This document shows, in pieces, positions 35,167-41,810 of a stretch of 64,000 nucleotides of DNA (the stretch's first letter is position 1; every line of letters starts with the position of its first letter). The notes beneath the pieces were generated by a model. The model searched no databases, had not been told where the DNA came from, and saw only the letters and a program-made list of their open reading frames with translations. The stretch comes from Mesobacillus zeae (GTDB lineage: Bacteria > Bacillota > Bacilli > Bacillales > Cytobacillaceae): the NCBI RefSeq assembly GCF_003570705.1, contig NZ_QWVT01000033.1:1-64000 (forward strand), in the 5' to 3' direction. The position numbers and the translations under genes were made by a program.

Positions 35167-35853
35167 CTAATCAAGCTCCAAAGGCAAAAAAGCATATTCT
35201 CCGTCCTTAATAATCTCACATTTACGAACTGGAATAGGATGTTTAAAAATGGGCCCATCTATTACTGTGGTATGGAACTCTCCACCTTCTCCGCAGGGGT
35301 CAATAGCACGAGCTTCAAGCTCCTTCACGTATTCATGTGTTAACGTTCGCCCTAAATCGTCTTCTCGCATTCCTAAAGATAAATTAATTGTTACAATGAT
35401 CGTTACAAATCCTAGATTTATGAACTCTTCGACAGCTTCACGATGATTCATTTTCCATAATGGCATCCCAAGCTTTAATCCAGCATTCTTCGTAACCTTT
35501 TCATGCCAACAGCCATGAGCAGGCATATCCAAGTCTCCAGTTACTAATACTTCTGCTCCTTGATTTTTAGCATTTTCTAAAAGGTGCGTAAATACTTTTT
35601 CATAATTTGTCCAACTTGCAACCCCAGTATATACGGGCAAACCTATTGATTTAGCTTGGGCAAGTATGAGCTCCGGTGGCATTCCATGGGATCTGGAACG
35701 TTTTCCTTCTTCCTCCATCATGACGATCAGTCCAACCGCTTCTCCAACCTGCATTGCTTTATATAAAGCTAGGACACTATCCTTTCCTCCGCTAAAAGAA
35801 GTAATAAATTTATGCCCGCTAGCACCATTTTTCCAATCCAATAATTCTGCCAT
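35167..35853 (-). CDS. Dph6-like PP-loop ATP pyrophosphatase
   Basis: A 228-residue adenine-nucleotide alpha-hydrolase. The PP-loop SFSGGKDSVLALYKA sits near the N-terminus, followed by VGLIVMMEEEGKRSRSHGMP and the conserved EVLVTGDLDM region; GMREDDLGRTLTHEYV and PCGEGGEFHT near the C-terminus are the diphthine-ammonia ligase signature. Eukaryotic Dph6 amidates diphthine on elongation factor 2, a modification bacteria lack, so the bacterial proteins must amidate something else. ATG 35853 has AAAGGGGAAAG upstream. It is monocistronic. Confidence 0.85.
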   Translation of the reverse strand: MAELLDWKNGASGHKFITSFSGGKDSVLALYKAMQVGEAVGLIVMMEEEGKRSRSHGMPPELILAQAKSIGLPVYTGVASWTNYEKVFTHLLENAKNQGAEVLVTGDLDMPAHGCWHEKVTKNAGLKLGMPLWKMNHREAVEEFINLGFVTIIVTINLSLGMREDDLGRTLTHEYVKELEARAIDPCGEGGEFHTTVIDGPIFKHPIPVRKCEIIKDGEYAFLPLELD

Positions 35854-36224
35854 TCATATCTTTCCCCTTTATTCTAATGACTCTTTTCACGATGCATATT
35901 ATGAGCCAATTAGATATTTTATATATGAAAATTCATAGCTCTATTTGTTTGATTTTATCACGCTTGGACCTTACAGATAAGATATTATGGCACAAAAAAA
36001 CTTGAAGTTCTAATGATGAATATAAGAGAAGTTCATCTCAAAGACACTACTTCACTGTCAACGTAATACGTCCTGGTCAAAGTAGAACAAAACCAGCTGG
36101 AATAGTGTTTCCTAGGTGTCCTCATTGCGCTGCCGGTTCCTTTACAGACGTCCTTTTTAGTTGGCAATACTTTTATCTCCAAGAGTAAGTGTACAAGGAA
36201 GCAATATTAAAGGGGTAGGTGTTA
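35854..36224. other. Gap upstream of the 49-residue gene
   Basis: It must contain the promoter of the Dph6-like gene. A plus-strand frame from about 36009 to 36188 contains CPHC and PGQSRTKPAGIVFPR but has no start or binding site; it may be a gene remnant. No RNA motif recognised. Confidence 0.4.
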
Positions 36225-36374
36225 ATGATGGCAGGGATGTATTATAAATTAGAGGGTATCCCGAATGAATGGCTAGACAAGGTTGTTCGAAAGCAGGATA
36301 TTGATCAGCTAATTGAAAGGTTTTACCGGTATTGTGCTAATAAAGCCGTTATCGAGGAGTACAGAAGTTTATAA
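36225..36374 (+). CDS. Hypothetical 49-residue protein
   Basis: A short gene with ATG at 36225 (or 36228) behind AGGGGTAGGTG. The product (MMAGMYYKLEGIPNEWLDKV ... RFYRYCANKAVIEEYRSL) looks like a small helical protein. It is followed at once by a good terminator, which supports its being a real transcription unit. No family was recognised. Confidence 0.5.
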   Translation: MMAGMYYKLEGIPNEWLDKVVRKQDIDQLIERFYRYCANKAVIEEYRSL

Positions 36375-36392
36375 GTGAAAGATTGGTCATTG

Positions 36393-36424
36393 AGGCTGTC
36401 GGTTAGAAAAACCGGCAGCTTTGT
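36393..36424 (+). terminator. Terminator after 49-residue gene
   Basis: Stem GCTGTCGGTT/AACCGGCAGC with a short A-rich loop and trailing TTTGTT. Confidence 0.8.
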
Positions 36425-36719
36425 TACTCAGATGGATTTTCTGAACGTCTGGTTAATAGTATTATGGCCAATGACTTTTAATTAGAATCAATTGTGGGCA
36501 GTGGTAGGAGCCCATCGCACAATTTAAATACTGAGTCGTTTCGCACGAATAAAATAGACTATAAAAAAATAAGAAAAGGATCATAGGTGGGTCTTTTTTC
36601 TTATTTTTCCTGTTATTTCCCTGTAAGACTTGAATACTAGTACCTTGGTTCGTAAAATAAACTGGAATGAACTAACATTTTATCCAACAGACAGATATTT
36701 TTATAGGAAGAGAGTGGGG
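36425..36719. other. Intergenic region before the type VII toxin locus
   Basis: Contains a strong A/T hairpin (36567-36608; AAAAATAAGAAAA ... TTTTCTTATTTTT) that can terminate in both directions. The promoter of the toxin operon should lie between it and 36720; no confident -35/-10 was picked. Confidence 0.5.
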
Positions 36720-37433
36720 ATGACGATGAGCGAATCGCATCAAAAGCAAATGAAAGCATTGGCGATGGAAAGGGTCCATAGCCTTTTGTACGAATCAGAC
36801 AGGGAAGTCCCGCTGGAGTACTGGCCCGTGATCAAGGAATTCACCAATCTGTTCCTCGATGATCTCAATGTATATGAAAACCTGCTTGAAGCTTTCCGTC
36901 ATGACATGGAAAGCATGGAGCTATACAGCCTGGATGTGGACATTTTTTACCGGAAAGGGGCTGGCCTGCATTCGATTTCGTTCCTAGGCAAGGAGTTCGC
37001 GCTGGATCGCGCGCTTTTCGCTGATTATTTGGCAAGCTGTGTGGAGATGATGCGGCCGCTTTTGCCGCTTGGGTCTGTCGTGGAGTTGGACCCGCGGTAT
37101 TTCCAACCGGACCCGTCGATTGATTCTGCAGTGAAAGTCGTCATTACCGCTCGCTACGTCGCTCCAAAAGGGTACCGGTCCTATTTTCCTTATGCCGGGG
37201 TCATTTATCCGCTCGGTGAAATCAAGAAGGAAAGCATCATCCATTTCACCAGGCCGCTCACCCAGAGTGTCATCCATGAGGGCTACCGCGACGAAATGGA
37301 GACGTCTTTCGAACTGCTGATGAAAAAAGAAATGATCATCGACAAGGGGCTGAAGTCGATTGAGTTTTCGCCGGAGGACATGGCGCAGCTTGAGCAGAAG
37401 GTAAAAACAAAAGTGGAAGCGGGTGAACATTGA
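36720..37433 (+). CDS. DUF4176 protein of type VII secretion toxin locus
   Basis: About 237 residues. The C-terminal half matches the DUF4176 pattern of type VII loci: LLPLGSVVELD, VKVVITARYV, YFPYAGVIYPLGE, then the conserved HEGYRDEMETSFELLMKKEM tail. The N-terminal ~110 residues are helical and unfamiliar. ATG 36720 or 36726 follows GAGAGTGGGG; the frame extends to a TTG at 36630 with no binding site. It overlaps the next gene by one base. DUF4176 proteins are encoded with LXG toxins and are thought to help their export or folding. Confidence 0.75.
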   Translation: MTMSESHQKQMKALAMERVHSLLYESDREVPLEYWPVIKEFTNLFLDDLNVYENLLEAFRHDMESMELYSLDVDIFYRKGAGLHSISFLGKEFALDRALFADYLASCVEMMRPLLPLGSVVELDPRYFQPDPSIDSAVKVVITARYVAPKGYRSYFPYAGVIYPLGEIKKESIIHFTRPLTQSVIHEGYRDEMETSFELLMKKEMIIDKGLKSIEFSPEDMAQLEQKVKTKVEAGEH

Positions 37434-37657
37434 TGCGGCTGTACGATTATGATTTTTGCCACGGCATTGTCCATGGGGGATGGGGCGGCGGCATCATAGG
37501 AAGCCTGAATGACATGCGCGAATCCCTTTGGGAGAACTTCAGGGAGATGGATTTCGAGAACGCGGATGCAAAGGAAGAGATGCGGGATGTCATAGAGGAA
37601 ATGACCGCTGAGATCAATGACCTGATCTCCGATATCCAGTCCGTTCATTTTAGGTAG
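37433..37657 (+). CDS. Unrecognised 74-residue protein of the LXG locus
   Basis: A 74-residue product: MRLYDYDFCHGIVHGGWGGG, a glycine/histidine-rich start, then an acidic amphipathic helix (ENADAKEEMRDVIEEMTAEI, NDLISDIQ). The ATG overlaps the upstream stop (TGATG). The helical tail recalls small WXG100-like or YwqH-type partners of LXG toxins, but no family is clear. The 3' end is duplicated just after the stop codon. Possible chaperone or targeting partner, by position only. Confidence 0.6.
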   Translation: MRLYDYDFCHGIVHGGWGGGIIGSLNDMRESLWENFREMDFENADAKEEMRDVIEEMTAEINDLISDIQSVHFR

Positions 37658-37708
37658 TGCTAAATTGATGACTTGATCTCCGATATCGAGACGTTCCATT
37701 CCAGGTAA
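37617..37708 (+). repeat. Direct duplication of a gene's 3' end
   Basis: The last 41 bases of the 74-residue gene, including the stop (37617-37657), recur 51 bases later (37668-37708) with about seven differences and again end in a stop codon. The offset is 17 codons, so both copies are in the same frame. Confidence 0.8.
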
Positions 37709-37737
37709 AAAGAAGTGAGGCAAAGGGGTGTAAACAG

Positions 37738-38046
37738 TTGGCAAGCCAAAATATCAAATTGAACCTCGATGAGCTGGAGTCAGCGCTGAGTGCGCTGAAA
37801 GCTAGCATTTCCGATTTCAAGAGCTATACGACAAACTTCCGCTCCGGGACCCGGAGTCAGCTGAAAAGTTTCAATTCCGACTTCGTCGACGCGGTCGACG
37901 ACCTGCTCGACAATATGAACGACGATAGTAACACGAAGCTGCTCAAGCACCTGGATGCTATACATGATGCCGGCGCCATGCTGGTCAAGCAGATGAAGGA
38001 GACAGACGAGAAAATCGGCACCAAAATCAGGGGGGGATCGAAATGA
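37738..38046 (+). CDS. YwqI-like small partner (WXG100-like fold) of LXG toxin
   Basis: A 102-residue helical protein (LNLDELESALSALKASISDF, KSFNSDFVDAVDDLLDNMND, DAGAMLVKQMKETDEKIG). Length, coiled-coil character and position directly before the LXG gene match YwqI/DUF5344-type partners, which bind the LXG domain and are co-secreted. The TTG start at 37738 follows AAGGGG. Its end overlaps the toxin start by four bases (ATGA). Confidence 0.75.
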   Translation: MASQNIKLNLDELESALSALKASISDFKSYTTNFRSGTRSQLKSFNSDFVDAVDDLLDNMNDDSNTKLLKHLDAIHDAGAMLVKQMKETDEKIGTKIRGGSK

Positions 38047-39872
38047 AGCGCGATCTGCAAATCAATTATGGCATTCTCGACAACATCATCGAGCAGCTCC
38101 ATACCTATAAGAATGCGCTGAACAAGATGGAATCCTCCCTGGAAAAGATCAATTCCTTCATCGCCCATAACCAGGGCGAAAGCATCGAAGCCTGGGAAGA
38201 CCAGGTGCGGGGAATCAAGCGTGATATTAAGAACTACCGCACGCAGGTGAAGGACCTCACCAACCTGTTCGAAAACTATGTGGAGAGGACCACCACCCAC
38301 ATCGCCCCACTTTCCAGGAATGCGATGATGCGGGTGGATAGGAATGATATCTCCTGGAATCTTGATTCCATCGATAATGCAGTTACAGGTACGATGTACG
38401 GATTGATAGGCCATGCGGATAGGGCTCCTTTCCCCCGTTTTTTTGAGGATATATCCGATAGTGAAAAAGAGAAGAGCCAGGCCAATAAGGCGAAGCTTGA
38501 AGGCATCAAGTCTAAACTCAAGCATTCTGAAACCCGCCTGAAGAATAAGGTGGAAAAGCTTTGGAGGATCCATGAGACGAAGGTCATCAAATTTGAGAAT
38601 ACAGACGATGATTTTCACAATAAAGCACTTAATGTGAATATGAAATATACAAGCTTCTTGGATGGTATATCCGACACATTTGAAAAAGGCTGGGAAGTTC
38701 TATCCGGATTGGTGAAGGGCCTGGCGGTGGCAGTTGCAGGCCTCGTAACTGGCGTTCTGGTCCTGGCAAAAGACGGCATCGTTGTCAGCCTTTCTTCCCA
38801 AATACCTGATGCAGTGGAGCCCGATTTCCTGAAAGAAGAAGCGAATGCCACCATCGACAAATATAAAAAGGCCGCCATGCAGGCAATCAAGGATCCAGGC
38901 GGTATTTTAGAAGCGATTGGCCAATCATTTTCTGATACCTATGAAAAGGAGGGTATCGCCTACCTGACGGGTGCGGCATTGCCATCGCTTGTGCCAGTTG
39001 CTGGGGTGGCAGGCAAAATCTCCAAGGTCGGAAAGCTTGCCGGCAAGGCTCCCGCTTCAAAAACGAAGGGCTTTTCTGGTAATATAAAAGCAAAAGTAGA
39101 TGATCTCGTCGGAAAAGGCAATACCTTTGAAGGCTTCAAGACCCGTGTCTCAGGTGCAGTCAGCAGCACCACAAGCCAGTTCACCAAAGCCATCAAGGCC
39201 CCATTCAGCAACAAATTCGTCCAGCGGGCCCTGAACAAGGCCAGAAGCGATTTGGCGGAAATCGGACGTGCCCTCGGAGGATTGAAAGTCCCTGTCGCTA
39301 TCGAGAAACGGGCCCTCGCCACTGATTTTGGCCAAATCAACACCTACGGCCTAAAAACCAAAAACCTCAACGACCAGTTCCCGCAGTTTGCGAAGGTTGT
39401 CGATCGGGTTGAGGGGAGTGGGGGTAAAGGTGAGGTTGCTAAGGGTGCGGGTAAGTCTAATTTAACAAATGATATTTATAAAGTAACGTCTAAAGATGTT
39501 CAACAAGCAATTAAAGGTTATGAACAAACGGGAAAATTCACAGCACACTTTAAAGGTTTTGAAGTAAAAGCACAACGTTCATTATCACATTTATCAGATA
39601 AACAATTGAAGTTTTTATTTAAAAAAGGGTATTCTCCAAAAGATGGAGCGAATGATACAGTTATACTTCACCATCACGTACAAAAAGTTGAAGGGCCAAT
39701 AATTGAGATGCCTAGTAGATACCATGATTTAGGAAACAAAAGACAGCATCCATTTGGAAATAAAGGTGGAGTTGGTAAAGGGGAAGAGAGGCAGCAATTC
39801 GATAAATGGCGTAAAGAATATTGGAAAGCAAGGTATGCAAATGAACTGATTAAAAGGGGAATAATAGAATGA
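38043..39872 (+). CDS. LXG polymorphic toxin with C-terminal LHH nuclease
   Basis: A 609-residue type VII secretion effector. Residues 1-220 form a helical LXG-type domain, 225-260 contain a hydrophobic stretch (LAVAVAGLVTGVLVLA), and a second hydrophobic stretch lies around residues 306-325. The last ~130 residues are a nuclease of the HNH/Endo VII superfamily, LHH type: ILHHHVQKVEGPIIEMP at 541-557, then H561, HP near 570, and RKEYWKARYA. Base composition changes abruptly near 39440 (residue ~466): GC-rich before, AT-rich after. It should be a secreted antibacterial DNase or RNase. Immunity gene overlaps by four bases. Confidence 0.88.
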   Translation: MKRDLQINYGILDNIIEQLHTYKNALNKMESSLEKINSFIAHNQGESIEAWEDQVRGIKRDIKNYRTQVKDLTNLFENYVERTTTHIAPLSRNAMMRVDRNDISWNLDSIDNAVTGTMYGLIGHADRAPFPRFFEDISDSEKEKSQANKAKLEGIKSKLKHSETRLKNKVEKLWRIHETKVIKFENTDDDFHNKALNVNMKYTSFLDGISDTFEKGWEVLSGLVKGLAVAVAGLVTGVLVLAKDGIVVSLSSQIPDAVEPDFLKEEANATIDKYKKAAMQAIKDPGGILEAIGQSFSDTYEKEGIAYLTGAALPSLVPVAGVAGKISKVGKLAGKAPASKTKGFSGNIKAKVDDLVGKGNTFEGFKTRVSGAVSSTTSQFTKAIKAPFSNKFVQRALNKARSDLAEIGRALGGLKVPVAIEKRALATDFGQINTYGLKTKNLNDQFPQFAKVVDRVEGSGGKGEVAKGAGKSNLTNDIYKVTSKDVQQAIKGYEQTGKFTAHFKGFEVKAQRSLSHLSDKQLKFLFKKGYSPKDGANDTVILHHHVQKVEGPIIEMPSRYHDLGNKRQHPFGNKGGVGKGEERQQFDKWRKEYWKARYANELIKRGIIE

Positions 39873-40312
39873 AAATAGAACTATTACAAGCAATTGATGA
39901 AGAATTCGAAATGTGTGCTGAAGCATTTGGAGGACCTGTTGAAGAAGAGGAAGTTAGAGAAGCTGAAGATGATTTACAGATAAAGCTACCTCATGATTAT
40001 AAGATGTTTCTTTTGAAATATGGGTCTGGTGCAGTGGGAGAAGTGATTGTTTTAGGATTGAAAGAGGCTGAGTTTGTCGCGACACCGTCTTTTGTAGAAC
40101 AATCACTTAAGTTTAGAAAAAATCTTCCAGAAAGCTATGAGAAATTTACTGTAATTGGAATAGATGGTGCAGGTAATCCGATAGGCTTTAATTTACCCAA
40201 TACAGAAATTATAAGATTTCATATTGATTTAGGTGAACAAGAGGTAATTGTAAATAGTTTTGAAGAATACTTAGAAAAGGCTCTTAAAGAAGAGATAAAT
40301 ATACATTTTTAA
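39869..40312 (+). CDS. SUKH (SMI1/KNR4) family immunity protein
   Basis: A 147-residue SMI1/KNR4-fold protein: VREAEDDLQIKLPHDYKMFL, LKYGSGAVGEVIVLGLKEAE, and a later FTVIGIDGAGNPIGFNLPNT. The LPxDYKxFL core is the SUKH signature. SUKH proteins neutralise nuclease toxins of the HNH/LHH kind, so this is the cognate immunity gene. It shares the AT-rich composition of the toxin domain rather than of the LXG half and overlaps the toxin stop codon (ATGA). Confidence 0.9.
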   Translation: MKIELLQAIDEEFEMCAEAFGGPVEEEEVREAEDDLQIKLPHDYKMFLLKYGSGAVGEVIVLGLKEAEFVATPSFVEQSLKFRKNLPESYEKFTVIGIDGAGNPIGFNLPNTEIIRFHIDLGEQEVIVNSFEEYLEKALKEEINIHF

Positions 40313-40789
40313 TGAATTAGATTACTACTTAAAAACATGTAAGTATAATAGATGAGTGAACTGTGCCTATTTAACGGACAGGTTAAGAAAAAGTGCATAT
40401 TGCGGCAACAAATGATCTCGCTATTGTGAAGTGACCCTTGTCAAACATACTGTTATTACAATGGGATAAAACTTAAGATAATATAGAAACTACATGTTAA
40501 CTTAAAGCACTTGATTGTCTACTAAAGGCAACAAGTGCTTTTTTGCGTTTTGGCGCAAGAAACGAACAGGTACACAATAATTTTATAAGTGCATTAAGTG
40601 TTAAATTTTTATAGATTGTAATGGCTGTTTACAGTGTATGGCGATAGTAGAGGGGAAAATAAAGGGTTGTGTTATGTTTTGAAGTCATCGTACAGTGTGT
40701 TGTAACGGATGCACGTTACGAACATGTTATCCGCAAAAAACGGGTAAACGTTACAGGGATTGTAATTGCTGTAACGGGAAGGAGTTTGA
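40313..40789. other. Gap between immunity gene and toxin remnant
   Basis: Contains a terminator (40505-40545, AAGCACTTG/CAAGTGCTT then TTTTTTG) for the toxin-immunity operon. The rest is AT-rich with no gene; it may hold degraded parts of the second toxin. Confidence 0.5.
40505..40545 (+). terminator. Terminator of the LXG toxin operon
   Basis: AAGCACTTG and CAAGTGCTT form a 9-bp stem with a 22-base loop, followed by TTTT. Confidence 0.75.
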
Positions 40790-41254
40790 TATGGAAGGGA
40801 AAGTGAATTTGCCAGTTCATATGAAGCAAGAATTAATCAAATACCTGCGGAAATAAATCCAAAGGTCCGTTTTGAAGGAAAAACGGGTGAATCACTAGTT
40901 TCCCTTAAGCCACCGCCTGACACAAAATTAAAACAAATGTTAGATCAAGCTGGTATAGCTGGTATACAGTATAAAAATGGAGTTCCTGATTTTTCACCAG
41001 TAGCAAAAGCACAAGTAGAAATTACCTATATGCTAGGTGGAAAAGGCAATTATGGTGGAAAAGCTAGACGAGCTAATTTTATTCAATCAGACCAAAAGTT
41101 AGCTAACCAACTTAATAATTCACCTGAATTAGCAAGGCAATTTGGAATGGAGTCTGGTAAAGTCAGTGCAAAAGATATTAAGATATACCGAGAAAAAACA
41201 ATTTAACTTGGCATGAATTAAATGATATACCTCCCCCTGAACCTGGTGATTAAG
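40790..41254 (+). pseudogene. Remnant of an HNH/colicin-DNase-like toxin C-terminus
   Basis: From 40790 the frame reads YGRESEFASSYEARINQIP, VRFEGKTGESLVSLKPPPD, AGIAGIQYKNGVPDFSPVAKAQ and MLGGKGNYGGKARRANF, then hits TAA at 41204. One extra A in the six-A run at 41193-41198 restores YREKNNLTWHELNDIP and an end at 41252-41254. The pattern is that of nuclease toxin ends from Bacillus polymorphic toxins, where TWHELND is followed by MQLVP and a final histidine block; those are missing here. It has no start, no LXG half and no catalytic end: an orphan toxin cassette. A 5'-incomplete frame starts at ATG 40937. Confidence 0.7.
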
Positions 41255-41518
41255 TATCTCTTCAATCATTTTCCTTCTTTTCTCTTGCTCAATAGACATT
41301 CGTCTCTCTTCCCCCTTTTACAAAAAAAAGACCGCAAAGGAGCCATGTTAATATAAACAGAGCTACTTTGGGTCTTTCCCATTAAAGAACAAGTAAGTTT
41401 CCAGCCGTTAGCAAAATGTTAGCAAATCCCTTTTTCTGGTCCAACCGCTTAGAAGCAGAAAATACAAAAAAGCCTTGAATCTCTTATTATTACAAGGTTT
41501 CAAGGCTTTTTTCATGTA
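41255..41518. other. Gap with hairpins beside the tRNA fragment
   Basis: Minus-strand ATG at 41299 after GGGGGAAGAGAG starts a short basic peptide (MSIEQEKRRKMIEEILNHQV) that runs into the toxin remnant; it may be the 5' end of a gene cut by the toxin cassette. An imperfect hairpin (41331-41378) and a strong terminator (41466-41511, AAAGCCTTGAA/TTTCAAGGCTTT) follow. Confidence 0.45.
41466..41511. terminator. Terminator beside tRNA fragment
   Basis: AAAAAAGCCTTGAA pairs with TTTCAAGGCTTTTTT; good in both directions. It lies just 3' of the minus-strand tRNA fragment, as terminators of tRNA genes do. Confidence 0.8.
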
Positions 41519-41567
41519 TGATTCCTACTGGGTTCGAACCATCGACCTCCACCCTGTCAAGGTAGAA
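41519..41567 (-). other. Orphan 3' half of tRNA-Val (GAC)
   Basis: On the minus strand CTACC-TTGACAG-GGTGG forms an anticodon arm with anticodon GAC, followed by AGGTC, a T-loop arm with GGTTCGAACCC, and an acceptor 3' half ending AGGAATCA. The 5' half is absent. A tRNA 3' fragment is the classic scar or attachment site of an integrated element. Confidence 0.8.
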
Positions 41568-41810
41568 GGGTATTTTTTTTATAACAGCTAAAGAACGCGA
41601 TTATTTATTTATTAGGTCCAATTTTTTGTTTAATGTTGTTTGGTTAGATGTTTTTGGTGGCATTAGGCTCAATTTTGCCACCATTTCACCACCAACTTCT
41701 CCCACGTTTTCCAGGATACGATTATTTTTGTAAACCTCTTTTAAATTCTCAACAGGAAACCGCACCATAAAACTAAAAGGAAAACCCGCTGCAACGGTTT
41801 TTCTCTTCAT
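41568..41810. other. Gap after repeat-protein gene
   Basis: A 69-residue minus-strand frame (41601-41810) begins right after the stop of the large repeat protein and in the same frame (MKRKTVAAGFPFSFMVRFPV). It has no ribosome binding site of its own and no recognised homology; it may be readthrough DNA or a remnant. Confidence 0.4.

Noticed and set aside
36009-36188. Plus-strand frame containing a CPHC pair
   Set aside because: No start codon or ribosome binding site, only one cysteine pair and no recognised family; kept only as a note in the gap entry.
40320-40400. Possible IS-end sequence (CTGTGCCTATTTAACGGACAGG)-like stretch
   Set aside because: It resembles phrases seen near insertion sequences, but no inverted repeat or transposase piece supports it here.
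41297-41299. Short minus-strand gene start (MSIEQEKRRKMIEEIL)
   Set aside because: It has a fair binding site, but the frame runs into the toxin remnant and no complete protein results.
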